A DNA stretch of 64,000 nucleotides from contig JAKFEW010000130.1 of NCBI GenBank assembly GCA_036675505.1, positions 1-64,000 of the forward strand. Reading direction: 5' to 3'. The stretch comes from JAKFEW01 sp036675505. GTDB lineage: Bacteria > Cyanobacteriota > Sericytochromatia > S15B-MN24 > JAQBPE01. The notes beneath the pieces are model-generated. The model did not search any database. It saw only the letters and a program-made list of their open reading frames with translations, and was not told where the DNA came from. Below, one piece after another: positions 27,828-40,113 of this stretch (position 1 is the stretch's first letter; each line of letters opens with the position of its first letter). The translations under genes and the position numbers were made by a program.

Positions 27828-28810
27828 GAGAACGCGACTTCCTTGCCGTCGTGAATCAAGGTCGTGGCGTCGGCATAGAAGACGATCTGTGAGTCGTCCG
27901 CGGTGGAGGCGCCTCCGACATAGAGCTTGCCGTCGATGGCCCAGGTACGGCCTGGCTTTTCACCATGTCGGTGCGTCATGAAGTCCACCCGTGCATACCC
28001 CCGCTCCCGATCGCCCACGAGCTCCAGCGTAAACGTACCCGCGGTCTCGCCCGGCGTCATCATCGTCCGGTTGGGGCCCGTGACGGGCGCAATCGAAGTC
28101 ACCCGTCCCACGGCGGCCTGGACCCGCGGGCAGGCCCGCAGGCGCTCCACGAGCTCCCCATAGCGCCACTCGAACGTCTTGTGCGCCCAGGCGTCGCGCG
28201 CGGCGGCCGGCGCCTGCATGCCAGGGAAGTCGTGCCGCGGGACCGCGAGCCACCAGGCGGTTCCGAGCAGCAGCGACGGAACGGCCAGGGCGGTACCCGC
28301 GCGCGCCGCGCGCGACGCCGGGCGCGGGCGGGCCACGCCCCAGCCGACCCAGGCGCCGCCCGCGATTGCGGCCAGGTAGAGCAGGAAGTTGAGCACGACC
28401 AGGAGCTCGGGTGAGTCGGTCGCCTGGCCGCCTGGTCGCCCACCGCCCATCGTCGCGAGCCGTCCCAGCATCTGGAGCGCGGTGCCGGCGAGCGCGCCCA
28501 GCACGACGCCGGCGGTCACGCTCAGGGGCGAGGGGCCCTGCGCCCGCTCGCCCGCGGCGTTCGGCGCGAACGCCCACATGGCCGCGGGCGCGAGCCAGGC
28601 GCCCGCGATGAAGGCGAGGGGCAGGCTCATGAGTAGTCGCAGGGGCTCGTCGAACATGCTGCCGACCTGGTAGTTGCCGACATCAACGCGCGCGGTCCCA
28701 TCGATCAGCCAGGCGTCGAGGCCGGTCAGCATGAGGCCCGAGAGGAGCGTGGCGATCGCCAAAACCGCCCGGGCGCCACCGCGCGGCGGCGCGAACGCGA
28801 AGTCGCCCAA
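27818..28810 (-). CDS. Membrane protein with C-terminal extracytoplasmic domain, unknown
   Basis: A 330-residue protein with five hydrophobic helices in the first 200 residues (for example AVLAIATLLSGLMLTGLDAW, LNFLLYLAAIAGGAWVGWGV). A soluble C-terminal domain follows (about 205-330), with FEWRYGELVERLRACPRVQA, TFTLELVGDRERGYARVDFM and KLYVGGASTADDSQ. The C-terminal domain looks beta-rich. I recognise no family. It lies 5 bases after the hybrid kinase gene and overlaps the M28 gene, so all are probably one transcript. Confidence 0.75.
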   Translation of the reverse strand: MGDFAFAPPRGGARAVLAIATLLSGLMLTGLDAWLIDGTARVDVGNYQVGSMFDEPLRLLMSLPLAFIAGAWLAPAAMWAFAPNAAGERAQGPSPLSVTAGVVLGALAGTALQMLGRLATMGGGRPGGQATDSPELLVVLNFLLYLAAIAGGAWVGWGVARPRPASRAARAGTALAVPSLLLGTAWWLAVPRHDFPGMQAPAAARDAWAHKTFEWRYGELVERLRACPRVQAAVGRVTSIAPVTGPNRTMMTPGETAGTFTLELVGDRERGYARVDFMTHRHGEKPGRTWAIDGKLYVGGASTADDSQIVFYADATTLIHDGKEVAFSCP

Positions 28811-28815
28811 GCCCC

Positions 28816-31046
<2,231 letters not shown>

Positions 31047-31047
<1 letters not shown>

Positions 31048-32168
31048 CAGGCCTCCTGGGCCCGTTCGCCACCCACGGTGCCGGCGCCCGCGATCAGCGG
31101 CAGGCTGATCCAGAACACGGCACCGCCCTCGGGCGCGTTGCGGACGCCGATGAGGCCGCCCTCGTGTCGCTCGACGAGTTGTTTGCAGATCGCGAGCCCG
31201 AGGCCCGAGCTCTTCTCGCCGCCGGTCGGCTGGGGCGAGAGCCGGGCGTACTTGCGGAAGACCTTGGCGTGATCCTCGGGCGTGAGGCCAGGACCGCTGT
31301 CCTGCACCTCGAGGATCGCGGCGTCGCCGTCGAAGACCACGCCGACCCGCACGCGGCCGCCGCGCGGCGTGAACTTGATCGCGTTGTCGACCAGGTTCTG
31401 GACCACCTGCGCGAGCCTGCGCGCGTCCGCCATGATCATCGCGACGCGCACCGCGGGCCTGTATTCGAGGTCGATCGCCTTGTCCGCGGCGTAGGTGCGG
31501 TTCGCCTCCACGATTTCTTGCGCCAGGTCGCCCAGGTTGGTGGGCGTGAAGGCGAGCCGGATCGCGCCTTCTTCGAGCACCTGGAAGTCGAGGAAGTCCT
31601 CGATGATGTACTGCATGCGCCGCGCGCCCTTCTTCATCGAGCGGACCAACTCGTGCATCTGCGCCGGCATCGGCGTGCCGGGCGGCACCATCGACTCGAT
31701 CAGCGAGGCCACGCCGAGCACCTCGGTGAGGGGGTTCTTGAGGTCGTGGCTCGCCATGCGCAAGAACTCGTCCTTGAGCGCCGACAGCCGCCTGAGCTGC
31801 AGGTGGGTCTGCACGCGGGCGAACAGCACGGGGAAGTCGATCGGCTTGGTGACGTAGTCGTTGGCGCCGAGCCGCAGGGCCTCGACCACGTCGTCGCTCT
31901 GGCTCTTGGCCGTCACCATGATGACCGGCAGGTCGGCCAGCGAGTACGCCTTGCGCACCTCGGCGAGGGCCTCGAGCCCGCTCACTTCGGGCATCATGAC
32001 GTCGAAGAGCGCGAGATCGAAGCGCCGCTCCTCGAGCAGCGCCAGCGCCTCTCGCCCGCTCGTGGCCGTCGTGACCTCGTAGCCGCGCTTCGTGAGCCGC
32101 CGATCGAGCACGTCGAGGTTCAGCTCGTTGTCATCGACGACCAGGATGCTACCGGTATCTTCGCTCAA
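31047..32168 (-). CDS. Receiver-histidine kinase fusion (cytoplasmic)
   Basis: A 373-residue protein without membrane segments. An N-terminal receiver (ILVVDDNELNLDVL, phosphoacceptor in LFDVMMPEVSG, VTKPIDF) is joined directly to a histidine kinase core (LRMASHDLKNPLTEVLG, His about 143; QNLVDNAIKF; VQDSGPGL; SSGLGLAICKQ). This order suits a kinase whose activity is set by phosphorylation of its own receiver, linking it to another kinase. The next gene in the operon, a membrane hybrid kinase, is the obvious candidate partner. Confidence 0.92.
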
Positions 32169-32339
32169 GAGGCCTCCTTGGGCAGGAAACCCAGCTTTCG
32201 ATGGGCGGCCTGCGACTGCTATGATAAGGCCTGGGCAAGCGCGAGCGCCAGCCTTTTCGCCCGTTCTGAGCCTATCTTCAGCCGAGCTTCCGGCTGGCCC
32301 CCCCGGCCTTCAGGCCGCTCACCCCCACCGAGGAAACCG

Positions 32340-32831
32340 ATGTCCAAGTCGCCCGCCGCGCAGCTCCGCGAAGCCTGGGGCCGATTGAGCTGCCTGCCCG
32401 CCGGCCGGCGGATTTTCAGCATGCTCTTCGGCCGCCTCGTGCCTTACACGGGCTCGATCGGCGCGGTGGTCGAGGAGCTCAGGCCCGGCTACGCGCGCCT
32501 CACGATGCGCGACCGGCGGGCCGTGCGCAACCACCTGAACAGCGTGCACGCGGTGGCGCTCGTGAACCTCGCCGAGGCGACCAGCGGCCTCGCGATGAAC
32601 GTCGGGCTGCCGGCGCATGCGCGGGCGATCGTGACGGGGTTGTCGATCGAATACGTGAAGAAGGCCCGCGGCACGCTCACGGCCGAGTGCCAGGCGGGGG
32701 TGCCCGACGTGGCCGCCGAGCATGAGTTGGTGGTGACGGCGGACATCAAGGACGCTACAGGCGACCTGGTGGCGCGCGCCAGCGTGACCTGGCGGGTCGG
32801 GCCGGACCCGAAGCGGGCCGAGGCCGCCTGA
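32340..32831 (+). CDS. Hotdog-fold thioesterase-like protein (DUF4442 family)
   Basis: A 163-residue hotdog-fold protein. The start at 32340 follows GAGGAAA. RNHLNSVHAVALVNLAEATSG (about 62-82) is the HxxxxxGALxxLAE-like active-site helix region of PaaI/DUF4442 proteins. The rest (IEYVKKARGTLTAEC, ATGDLVARASVTWRV) supplies the typical strands. It probably hydrolyses an acyl-CoA, or at least binds one. A TATGAT at 32220-32225 might be the -10 of its promoter. Neighbours give no substrate clue, although the glyoxylate-shunt genes downstream would fit fatty-acid use. Confidence 0.82.
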   Translation: MSKSPAAQLREAWGRLSCLPAGRRIFSMLFGRLVPYTGSIGAVVEELRPGYARLTMRDRRAVRNHLNSVHAVALVNLAEATSGLAMNVGLPAHARAIVTGLSIEYVKKARGTLTAECQAGVPDVAAEHELVVTADIKDATGDLVARASVTWRVGPDPKRAEAA

Positions 32832-32887
32832 ACGCCCGCGCCTTTCGGGTATAGGACCCTTGCCCGCTCGCCAACCTGGAGGTTCGC

Positions 32888-33355
32888 ATGTCCCCGATCG
32901 ATGGAACGCAGCCGCCCACCGGGCCGCTCAGGAAGCCCGCACCAGCCGTCGGCGCGGCCAAGACGGCGCCGCTCGCGCCCAAGACGGCGCGCGACGCGAT
33001 CGCGATCTCGGTCGACGCGCGCGTGCGTCTGAACAAGGAGAACAAGCCCGAGGTCGTGCTCGACGGCGTCGCGGTGGACGGCGTGGACGCCAAGGCCCAG
33101 GCCGAGGTCGAGAAGAACATGCAGGGCCGCCGCAAGGGCGTGCGCGATCAGGTCACGCAACAGGTGGTGCAGGCGATCGCCGAGCAGGTCGCCGCGGCCG
33201 TCATGCCCAAGCTCCAGCAGGAGCTCGGCACCGCCCTCGAGGCCGAGCACCTGCCCGCGACCCTGGCTGCGGACCTCGCGCGCCAGGTGGCGCCGGAGAT
33301 CGCGAAGCTCGTGGCGGCGCAGATCGCCCAGAAGGTCAAAATCACGAGCCGCTGA
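32888..33355 (+). CDS. Small soluble helical protein with Pro/Ala-rich N-terminus, unknown
   Basis: A 155-residue protein starting after CTGGAGG. The N-terminus is low-complexity (GTQPPTGPLRKPAPAVGAAK). The middle is short and beta-prone (AISVDARVRLNKENKPEVVL). The C-terminal half is a long amphipathic helix or coiled coil (RDQVTQQVVQAIAEQVAAAV, then LAADLARQVAPEIAKLVAAQ). There is no signal peptide. It shares N-terminal style with five other unknown proteins of the window. Oligomerisation through the helix is likely; no function can be named. Confidence 0.7.
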   Translation: MSPIDGTQPPTGPLRKPAPAVGAAKTAPLAPKTARDAIAISVDARVRLNKENKPEVVLDGVAVDGVDAKAQAEVEKNMQGRRKGVRDQVTQQVVQAIAEQVAAAVMPKLQQELGTALEAEHLPATLAADLARQVAPEIAKLVAAQIAQKVKITSR

Positions 33356-33512
33356 GCCGGCCGTGCCGGGGGCGTAACGCGTCGGTAACGTGGTCGGCGT
33401 AGGGTGATTCACGGCGAAGGGCGGAGTGGCCAAGAACTTTGGTCACCCCGCTAGACCTTGCCGACATTCGATTTGCCTACGCTGGTGGCGACCTTGGAAG
33501 GAGGTGCCCCCC

Positions 33513-35105
33513 ATGGACCATCCGACGATGACGTCGACGTCCCCCGGGCTGGCCGTGATCGGCGCCGTGATCCCGGGGGTGACCGAGCGCGTGCTCACGC
33601 CCGAGGCGCGCGCGTTCGTCGCCGACCTCTGCCGCACGTTCGAGCCGCGCCGCCAGGCGTTGCTCACCGCCCGCGCCGCCCGCTGGGTGCGGCTGCGTGC
33701 CGGCGAGCGGCCGGACTTCCTGCCCGAGACCCGCGCGATCCGCGAGGCGGTCTGGCACGTCGCGCCGGCGCCCAAGGACCTCGAGGATCGTCGCGTCGAA
33801 ATCACGGGGCCGGTCGACCGCAAGATGATCATCAACGCGCTGAACAGCGGCGCGAAGGTCTTCATGGCCGACCTCGAGGACGCCAACAGCCCGACCTGGC
33901 ACAACGTGCTCGAGGGCCAGGCCAACCTGATCGACGCCGTGCGCCGGCAGATCGATTTCGACTCGGCTGAAGGCAAGCGCTACGCGCTGGCCGAGCAGAC
34001 CGCCACGCTGGTGGTGCGGCCGCGCGGCTGGCACCTGCCGGAGAAGCACGTCACGCTCGATGGCCAGCCGATCTCGGCCAGCCTCTTCGACTTCGCCCTG
34101 TACTTCTTCCACAACGCGCAGGAGCTGATCGCGCGCGGCAGCGGGCCGTACTTCTACCTGCCCAAGCTCGAGAGCCACCTCGAGGCGCGGCTCTGGAACG
34201 ACGTCTTCGTGCACGCGCAGCGCGCGCTCGGCATCCCCGAGGGCACGATCCGCGCGACGGTGCTGATCGAGACGATCCTCGCGGCCTTCGAGATGGAGGA
34301 GATCCTCTACGAGCTGCGCCACCACGCCGCCGGCCTCAACGCGGGTCGCTGGGACTACATCTTCTCGCTGATCAAGAAGCTCGGCCACGACCCCGCGTTC
34401 ATGCTGCCGGACCGCGCCCAGGTGACCATGGCGCAGCCGTTCATGCGCGCCTACTGCCAGCTGCTCGTGACGAGCTGCCACAAGCGGCACGCCCACGCGA
34501 TGGGCGGCATGAGCGCCTTCATCCCGAACCGCCGCGACCCCGAAGTGAACGCGATCGCCCTCGCCAAGGTGCGCGAGGACAAGGAGCGCGAGGCGGGCGA
34601 CGCCTTCGACGGCACCTGGGTGGCCCACCCGGACCTCGTGCCGGTGGCGATGGAGGTCTTCGACGACGTGCTCGCGGGCCGCCCGCACCAGAAGGACCGC
34701 TGGCGCGAGGACCTCGGCATCGGCGCCTGCGAGCTGCTCGACGCTCACATCGAGGGCGGCGTGGTGAGCGAGGCCGGCCTGCGCGGCAACATCCACGTCG
34801 CGCTCGTTTACCTCGCCGAGTGGCTCGCCGGCCGCGGCGCCGTGCCGATCCACAACCTGATGGAGGACGCCGCCACGGCCGAGATCGCCCGCGCCCAGCT
34901 GTGGCAGTGGGTGCACCTGGCCGCGGCCACCGTCGACGGCCCGGTCGTCTCGGCGGAGCTGTACCAGCAACTCCGCGACGAGGAGGTGCGCAGGCTCTCG
35001 GGCGATGGCCGGATCCCGCAGGCCGTCGAGCTCCTGGACCGGCTGGTCCTTTCCAAGCATTTCGAAGAGTTTCTCACGATCCCGGCGTACGCGCTGCTGG
35101 AGTAG
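33513..35105 (+). CDS. aceB: Malate synthase A
   Basis: A 530-residue malate synthase of the A isoform, the usual length. It condenses glyoxylate with acetyl-CoA to malate, the second step of the glyoxylate shunt. The start at 33513 follows GGAAGGAGG closely, and the longer upstream frame is rejected. Signature segments are NALNSGAKVFMADLEDANSP, VVRPRGWHLPEKHV, YFYLPKLESHLEARLWN, RATVLIETILAAFEMEEILY, GLNAGRWDYIFSLIKK and HAMGGMSAFIPNRRD. It is followed after 62 bases by isocitrate lyase, so the shunt is a two-gene operon. Confidence 0.97.
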   Translation: MDHPTMTSTSPGLAVIGAVIPGVTERVLTPEARAFVADLCRTFEPRRQALLTARAARWVRLRAGERPDFLPETRAIREAVWHVAPAPKDLEDRRVEITGPVDRKMIINALNSGAKVFMADLEDANSPTWHNVLEGQANLIDAVRRQIDFDSAEGKRYALAEQTATLVVRPRGWHLPEKHVTLDGQPISASLFDFALYFFHNAQELIARGSGPYFYLPKLESHLEARLWNDVFVHAQRALGIPEGTIRATVLIETILAAFEMEEILYELRHHAAGLNAGRWDYIFSLIKKLGHDPAFMLPDRAQVTMAQPFMRAYCQLLVTSCHKRHAHAMGGMSAFIPNRRDPEVNAIALAKVREDKEREAGDAFDGTWVAHPDLVPVAMEVFDDVLAGRPHQKDRWREDLGIGACELLDAHIEGGVVSEAGLRGNIHVALVYLAEWLAGRGAVPIHNLMEDAATAEIARAQLWQWVHLAAATVDGPVVSAELYQQLRDEEVRRLSGDGRIPQAVELLDRLVLSKHFEEFLTIPAYALLE

Positions 35106-35167
35106 ACAGGGGAAAATCCCCGCCCGATTGACCGCCCCACGGGGCTTGGCAGAATAGGAGACCAAAG

Positions 35168-36457
<1,290 letters not shown>

Positions 36458-36467
36458 CCTGGGCGGT

Positions 36468-37547
36468 TCAAGGGAGCGGCAGGGGCAGCGGCGTGGTTTC
36501 AGGCCAGGGGTTTGCGTCGTTGGCCTCGAGCGTATGCGTGAGGTCCAGGCCGAGCGAGGCGAGCATCTCGGCGCCGGGCGGCAGCAGCCTGGCCGGCAGC
36601 TTCGTGCTCCTGACCTTCGCATGGACCAGGCCCTGGCCCGCCGCGAGGCCGTAGTCGAACGAGGTCACTGCCCCGCTCGCCAGCGCGCCGATGCGCAGGC
36701 GCACGACGTCCGTCGGGACGCCGAGGACGCTCGCCGACTCGGGTGTCCAGGTGGGCGCGCTCTCGTTCGTCAGCACCCACTGGAAGAGCGCGCAGTCGAT
36801 CAGCAAGTAAGGGGCGACGGCGTCGCGCGGCATCTCGATGAGCGCGTCGAGGACGAGTGGTGCGCCGCCGGCACCCGGCAGGGGCACCTTGCTCCTGTCG
36901 GTCACGTCGGCCACGCGTAGCGTGGCGATGGCGTCCGTCAACGCCTGGACCTCGATCTTGCGGTAGCCCGGCATGGTGATCGAGCCGGCCTTGATGACCG
37001 TCGTGTACGACCAGGTCTGGCCCACCGCCGTGAAGGGAAAGGCCGCGGCGGTCTCGGCCTCGGGCGGGACCGACCATGCGGGCGCCGGCGACGCGGACGC
37101 CGGCGGCGAAGCAGCTGGAGGAGATGGCGACGCCGAAGGGGAGGGGGAGGTCGACGGGGACGGCGAAATCGACGGGGATGGTGAGGCCGAAGCGGATGGT
37201 GAGGCTGACGGCGACGGCGACGGCGAGGGGGAAGGCGAGGCCGAGGCCGAGGGAGACGGTGCGGGCGAGGCGCCCGCCACCGTCGTCGCGGCGGGCGACG
37301 CCGGGGCGGCCGGGCTGGCCGTGGCTTGCCCCGCGGCCGCGGGCGAGTCGGCCGGGGCGATCGTCGCGGCGGGCGTCGCCGTCGGGCTCGCGGACGGGCT
37401 TTCAGCCTGGGCCGGGCTCACGGCGCGGCGCGGGCCCTGTGAGCGCCGGCCGACCGCGTCGGTGCCCACGACCGTGATCGGGCCGCAGGCGAGCGTGACG
37501 AGCACGCCACCGAGCAAGGCCGCTCGGCATGCTGGACGACGGGGCAT
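36468..37547 (-). CDS. Lipoprotein with long Ser/Pro-repeat spacer, unknown C-terminal domain
   Basis: A 359-residue predicted lipoprotein. The start at 37547 follows GAGGAG; earlier frames overlap the histidine kinase gene and are rejected. The lipobox is LVTLAC. From about residue 45 to 160 the protein is almost only Ser, Pro, Ala and Thr, with SPSPSPSP runs. The last 190 residues form a folded-looking domain (VGQTWSYTTVIKAGSITMPG, LIDCALFQWVLTNESAPTW, FDYGLAAGQGLVHAKV). The spacer would hold the domain away from the membrane. No family was recognised. It is convergent with aceA, with 10 bases between. Confidence 0.72.
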   Translation of the reverse strand: MPRRPACRAALLGGVLVTLACGPITVVGTDAVGRRSQGPRRAVSPAQAESPSASPTATPAATIAPADSPAAAGQATASPAAPASPAATTVAGASPAPSPSASASPSPSPSPSPSASPSASASPSPSISPSPSTSPSPSASPSPPAASPPASASPAPAWSVPPEAETAAAFPFTAVGQTWSYTTVIKAGSITMPGYRKIEVQALTDAIATLRVADVTDRSKVPLPGAGGAPLVLDALIEMPRDAVAPYLLIDCALFQWVLTNESAPTWTPESASVLGVPTDVVRLRIGALASGAVTSFDYGLAAGQGLVHAKVRSTKLPARLLPPGAEMLASLGLDLTHTLEANDANPWPETTPLPLPLP

Positions 37548-37682
37548 CGGCGAGCGCTCCTCGTGAGGTCGGATCGAATTGGGTTCCATATACCCGCACT
37601 GAACCCTCGGACGCTTCGCCAGGGGCCCGAAGTCTTGACGTCTCGCGGCAGCGTCATTTGACCGCCGGCCACAATTGGGTAA

Positions 37683-39164
37683 ATGACAATAATGGCATTT
37701 CCTGGCACGCCCCGATTCGTACGCTCCGTCTGGTCGCTGGTCTTGCTCGCCGCGTTGATCGCCGTGAACGAGGGGCTGGCGCTCGCGGGCTATCCGCGCA
37801 TTCCGTCGCTGTACGCCGATACGGCGCTCGGCCTCGCGCTCGTCGGCGTCTTGGGCACGCTGGGCCGCAACGTCGCGCTCGCGGCCTGCTCGCTCGTGGT
37901 GCTCTACATGGCGGCGGTCTTGCTGCCGGCGGAGGCCGCCCGCAACGGCACCTCGTGGATCTCGCACCTCGCGACGGTCGGCGCGGCGTTCTACGGCGTG
38001 ATCTTCATGATCGACCACTTCTTGCGGCGCCTCGAGCGCCAGCAGACCAGCCTGGAACAGGCGCAGGCGCTCGCGCGGGTGGGTAGCTGGGACTGGGACA
38101 TCGCGCGCCAGCGGCTCAAGATGTCGCGCGAGGCCCGGCGACTGTTCGGCATGCGAGACGATGTGCCGGTCTCCGCGGAATCGACGTGGGCGCTGGTCCA
38201 TCCCGACGACCTGCCGCGCCTCGCGGCGGCGAGCGAAGCGGCCGAGCGCGAGGGTCGGGACTTCGTGGTGACCTACCGGGTGGTCACCGAAGGCTGCACG
38301 CGCGAAGTCGAGTCCCGCGGCCAAGTGATCCGCGGAAGCGACGGGCGGCCGCTGCGCATCGCGGGCACGGTGCAGGACGTCACGGAGCGCATGGACGCCG
38401 AGCGCGCCATCCGCACGAGCCATGAGCGCCTGGTGGCGCTCGATCGCTTGAAGGACGACTTCGTCAGTTCCGTGAGCCATGAACTGCGCACGCCGCTCAC
38501 GTCGGTGAAGGGCTACCTGGAATTCCTCGCCGACGAGCTCGGCGGGCCGCTCTCGCCGTCGCAGCACGGCTACGTCGCGAATGCCCGCGCGGGCGCCGCG
38601 CGGCTCGAGCGGCTGGTCGACGATTTGCTCGACTTCGCGCTGCTCGAGGCCGGCGAGTTCCGGCTGGAGGCCGCGCCCACCGACGTGGCCGCCGTGGCCA
38701 GGCGCGTGCTCGGCATTCTGGGGGCGCAGGCCTCCGAGCGGAACGTGTCGCTCACGCTCGAGGGCGACGAGCTGTCGCGCCTGCCGGTGGTCGACGAGGC
38801 ACGCGTCGAGCAGGTGTTGATCAACCTGGTGGGCAACGCGTTGAAGTTCACGCCGGTCGGCGGCCACGTGGTCGTGCGCATCACGCTCGCCCACTCGGCG
38901 AGCGCGCTGCGCATCGAGGTCGCCGACAATGGCCCCGGGCTGCCCCCCGAGGCGCAGGCGCGTTTATTCGAGAAGTTCTACCGGCTGCACCGCGCGGGCG
39001 ACGTGGTGACCGGCACGGGGCTGGGGCTCGCGATCGCCAAGCACCTCGTGGAGGCGCACGGCGGGGCCATCGGCGTCGACAGCGTGCTCGGCGCGGGCAG
39101 CACGTTCTGGTTCTTGCTGCCGCTGGGCGAGGAAACCGCCCGCGTGCCCACCGCCGCCGCCTGA
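37683..39164 (+). CDS. PAS-containing membrane histidine kinase
   Basis: A 493-residue sensor kinase. Four hydrophobic helices near the N-terminus (about 10-115) form a membrane sensor. A PAS/PAC domain follows (ARVGSWDWDIARQRLKMSRE to GTVQDVTERMDAE, about 135-240), then HisKA (FVSSVSHELRTPLTSVKGYL, His about 264) and a complete ATPase domain (LINLVGNALKF, VADNGPGLPPEA, GTGLGLAIAKHLVEAHGG). No response regulator is adjacent. The start codon lacks a clear ribosome binding site; ATG at 37692 is an alternative. A strong hairpin follows the gene at 39218. Confidence 0.92.
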   Translation: MTIMAFPGTPRFVRSVWSLVLLAALIAVNEGLALAGYPRIPSLYADTALGLALVGVLGTLGRNVALAACSLVVLYMAAVLLPAEAARNGTSWISHLATVGAAFYGVIFMIDHFLRRLERQQTSLEQAQALARVGSWDWDIARQRLKMSREARRLFGMRDDVPVSAESTWALVHPDDLPRLAAASEAAEREGRDFVVTYRVVTEGCTREVESRGQVIRGSDGRPLRIAGTVQDVTERMDAERAIRTSHERLVALDRLKDDFVSSVSHELRTPLTSVKGYLEFLADELGGPLSPSQHGYVANARAGAARLERLVDDLLDFALLEAGEFRLEAAPTDVAAVARRVLGILGAQASERNVSLTLEGDELSRLPVVDEARVEQVLINLVGNALKFTPVGGHVVVRITLAHSASALRIEVADNGPGLPPEAQARLFEKFYRLHRAGDVVTGTGLGLAIAKHLVEAHGGAIGVDSVLGAGSTFWFLLPLGEETARVPTAAA

Positions 39165-39217
39165 CCCCGCGCCTCCGCTCGACGCAGGAGCTGTTGATCG
39201 AGACTCTGAAGACCGTT

Positions 39218-39241
39218 CGAGCGGCCCTTGCGGGCCGCTCG
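39218..39241 (+). terminator. Perfect 10-bp hairpin after the PAS kinase
   Basis: CGAGCGGCCC and GGGCCGCTCG pair perfectly around TTGC, 54 bases after the kinase stop, followed by TTCGGTT. It is a strong stem with a weak T run and is likely the transcript end. Confidence 0.6.
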
Positions 39242-39245
39242 TTCG

Positions 39246-39376
39246 GTTGGAGTTGGGAGTTGGAGTTTGGGAGAGTTGGAGTTGGGAGTTGGTTTGGAGT
39301 TGGGAGTTGGAGTTGGTTGGGAGTCAGGAGTTGGAGTTTTGGGAGTTGGAGTTGGGAGTTATGGGGAGTGGGGAGT
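39246..39376. repeat. G/T-rich minisatellite built on GTTGGA/GGGAGTT units
   Basis: About 130 bases made of variants of GTTGGAGTTGGGA. There is no open reading frame worth keeping, and no spacer-repeat regularity of a CRISPR array. It lies just beyond the terminator of the PAS kinase gene. The plus strand is almost free of C, so runs of GGG could stack into quadruplexes. Short tandem repeats of this kind are known in intergenic DNA of some cyanobacteria, but that link is only an analogy. Confidence 0.8.
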
Positions 39377-39628
39377 TAAGTCTTTTTCGGGGGAGCGTTT
39401 GCGGCTCACAGGAGAGATATAGGGCCTCCCGGTTGCACCACCGTTGCAAACGACGTTCGTGAAGTGAAGAAATCGTTAAGGTTACCCGCGACACTTTTAA
39501 TCTCCCGCGCCCCGGGCCCGCCGGCACAGGAAAATGACCAGGCGTAATGAGTGTAATGAGTTTGTAATGGATTGAATGGTAACTGTGCCGGAATGACATG
39601 AGGCGTGAACGAAGTGTATCGAAACGGG

Positions 39629-39657
39629 TTGACTCGCCCAATCCTTTCGACGATACT
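39629..39657 (+). promoter_or_regulatory. Strong sigma-70-like promoter in the AT-richer intergenic region
   Basis: TTGACT at 39629-39634 and GATACT at 39652-39657 have exactly 17 bases between them. It points toward a small ORF 176 bases further on that ends in an intrinsic terminator, so it probably drives a short transcript of about 345 bases. Confidence 0.6.
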
Positions 39658-39663
39658 GGGTGT

Positions 39664-39832
39664 CGGATGTGCGCGTCGGTGTGGTGTCGCGTCGTCCCTC
39701 GCGGAAGGGGCTCACCTCGAGCGCGTAAACGGATCGCACCTCGATTGGGCGGTCGCATCCGATGGATCCACAAAGGTCTTTCAATGATGAGAGCAAGAAA
39801 GGAAACCAGGCTATAGAATTGAGGAAAAATGT
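39664..39832 (+). other. Possible structured leader of the small transcript
   Basis: About 170 bases lie between the predicted transcription start and the small ORF. TCGGATG(T)GCG near 39664-39674 can pair with CGCATCCGA near 39748-39756, enclosing further short stems (for example CCC..GGGG around CTCGCGGAA and CGAG..CTCG). I do not recognise a known riboswitch. A 5' untranslated RNA element, or simply a long leader, are both possible. Confidence 0.35.
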
Positions 39833-39952
39833 ATGTTTTACGATGATCTAATCAAAATGTCGATGACCAACTGGCTGGTCGTCATCCTCGGAATCAACCT
39901 CGGCTGCAACGATCCGGCGACGGAAGAAGAACGCTTCTACCAGCGCTACTGA
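39833..39952 (+). CDS. Small membrane peptide, 39 residues, unknown
   Basis: An ORF of 39 codons (MFYDDLIKMSMT, then a hydrophobic segment WLVVILGINLG, a single Cys, and an acidic-to-basic tail ATEEERFYQRY). GAGGA lies 8 bases before the ATG, a 17-base-spaced promoter lies upstream, and an intrinsic terminator begins 26 bases after the stop. The gene-like punctuation is the main argument, since nothing in the peptide is recognised. It could be a single-pass membrane microprotein, or the transcript could be a regulatory RNA and the ORF incidental. Confidence 0.5.
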   Translation: MFYDDLIKMSMTNWLVVILGINLGCNDPATEEERFYQRY

Positions 39953-39977
39953 ACCACCCGCAACCATCCCTGAAGGA

Positions 39978-40009
39978 CCTCGTTCTCAACGATGAGACGA
40001 GGGCTTTTT
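39978..40009 (+). terminator. Intrinsic terminator of the small unit
   Basis: CCTCGTTCTC and GAGACGAGG pair (one bulged T) around AACGAT and are followed by GCTTTTT. This is the most canonical terminator in the window. Confidence 0.75.
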
Positions 40010-40113
40010 CGTATCCGGAGCGCGGATCCGGTGCCGCCGATCGAGAAGCCTTTCCAAGCCGGGTAAAAGGAACCCATGATCGCCCGGTTCGGAGGCGATC
40101 GGGGAGGGCCGGC

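Noticed and set aside
37548..38894. Upstream extension of the Ser/Pro-repeat lipoprotein frame
   Set aside because: It would cover the PAS histidine kinase on the other strand, and it lacks any signal peptide at its start. The ATG at 37547 has GAGGAG and a lipobox.
39246..39376. CRISPR array
   Set aside because: Units are 6-13 bases and contiguous, with no unique spacers and no cas genes nearby.
39324..39773. 149-codon minus-strand open frame
   Set aside because: No ribosome binding site, Ser/Asn repeats that come from the minisatellite, and no recognisable fold. It overlaps the promoter and leader of the small unit.
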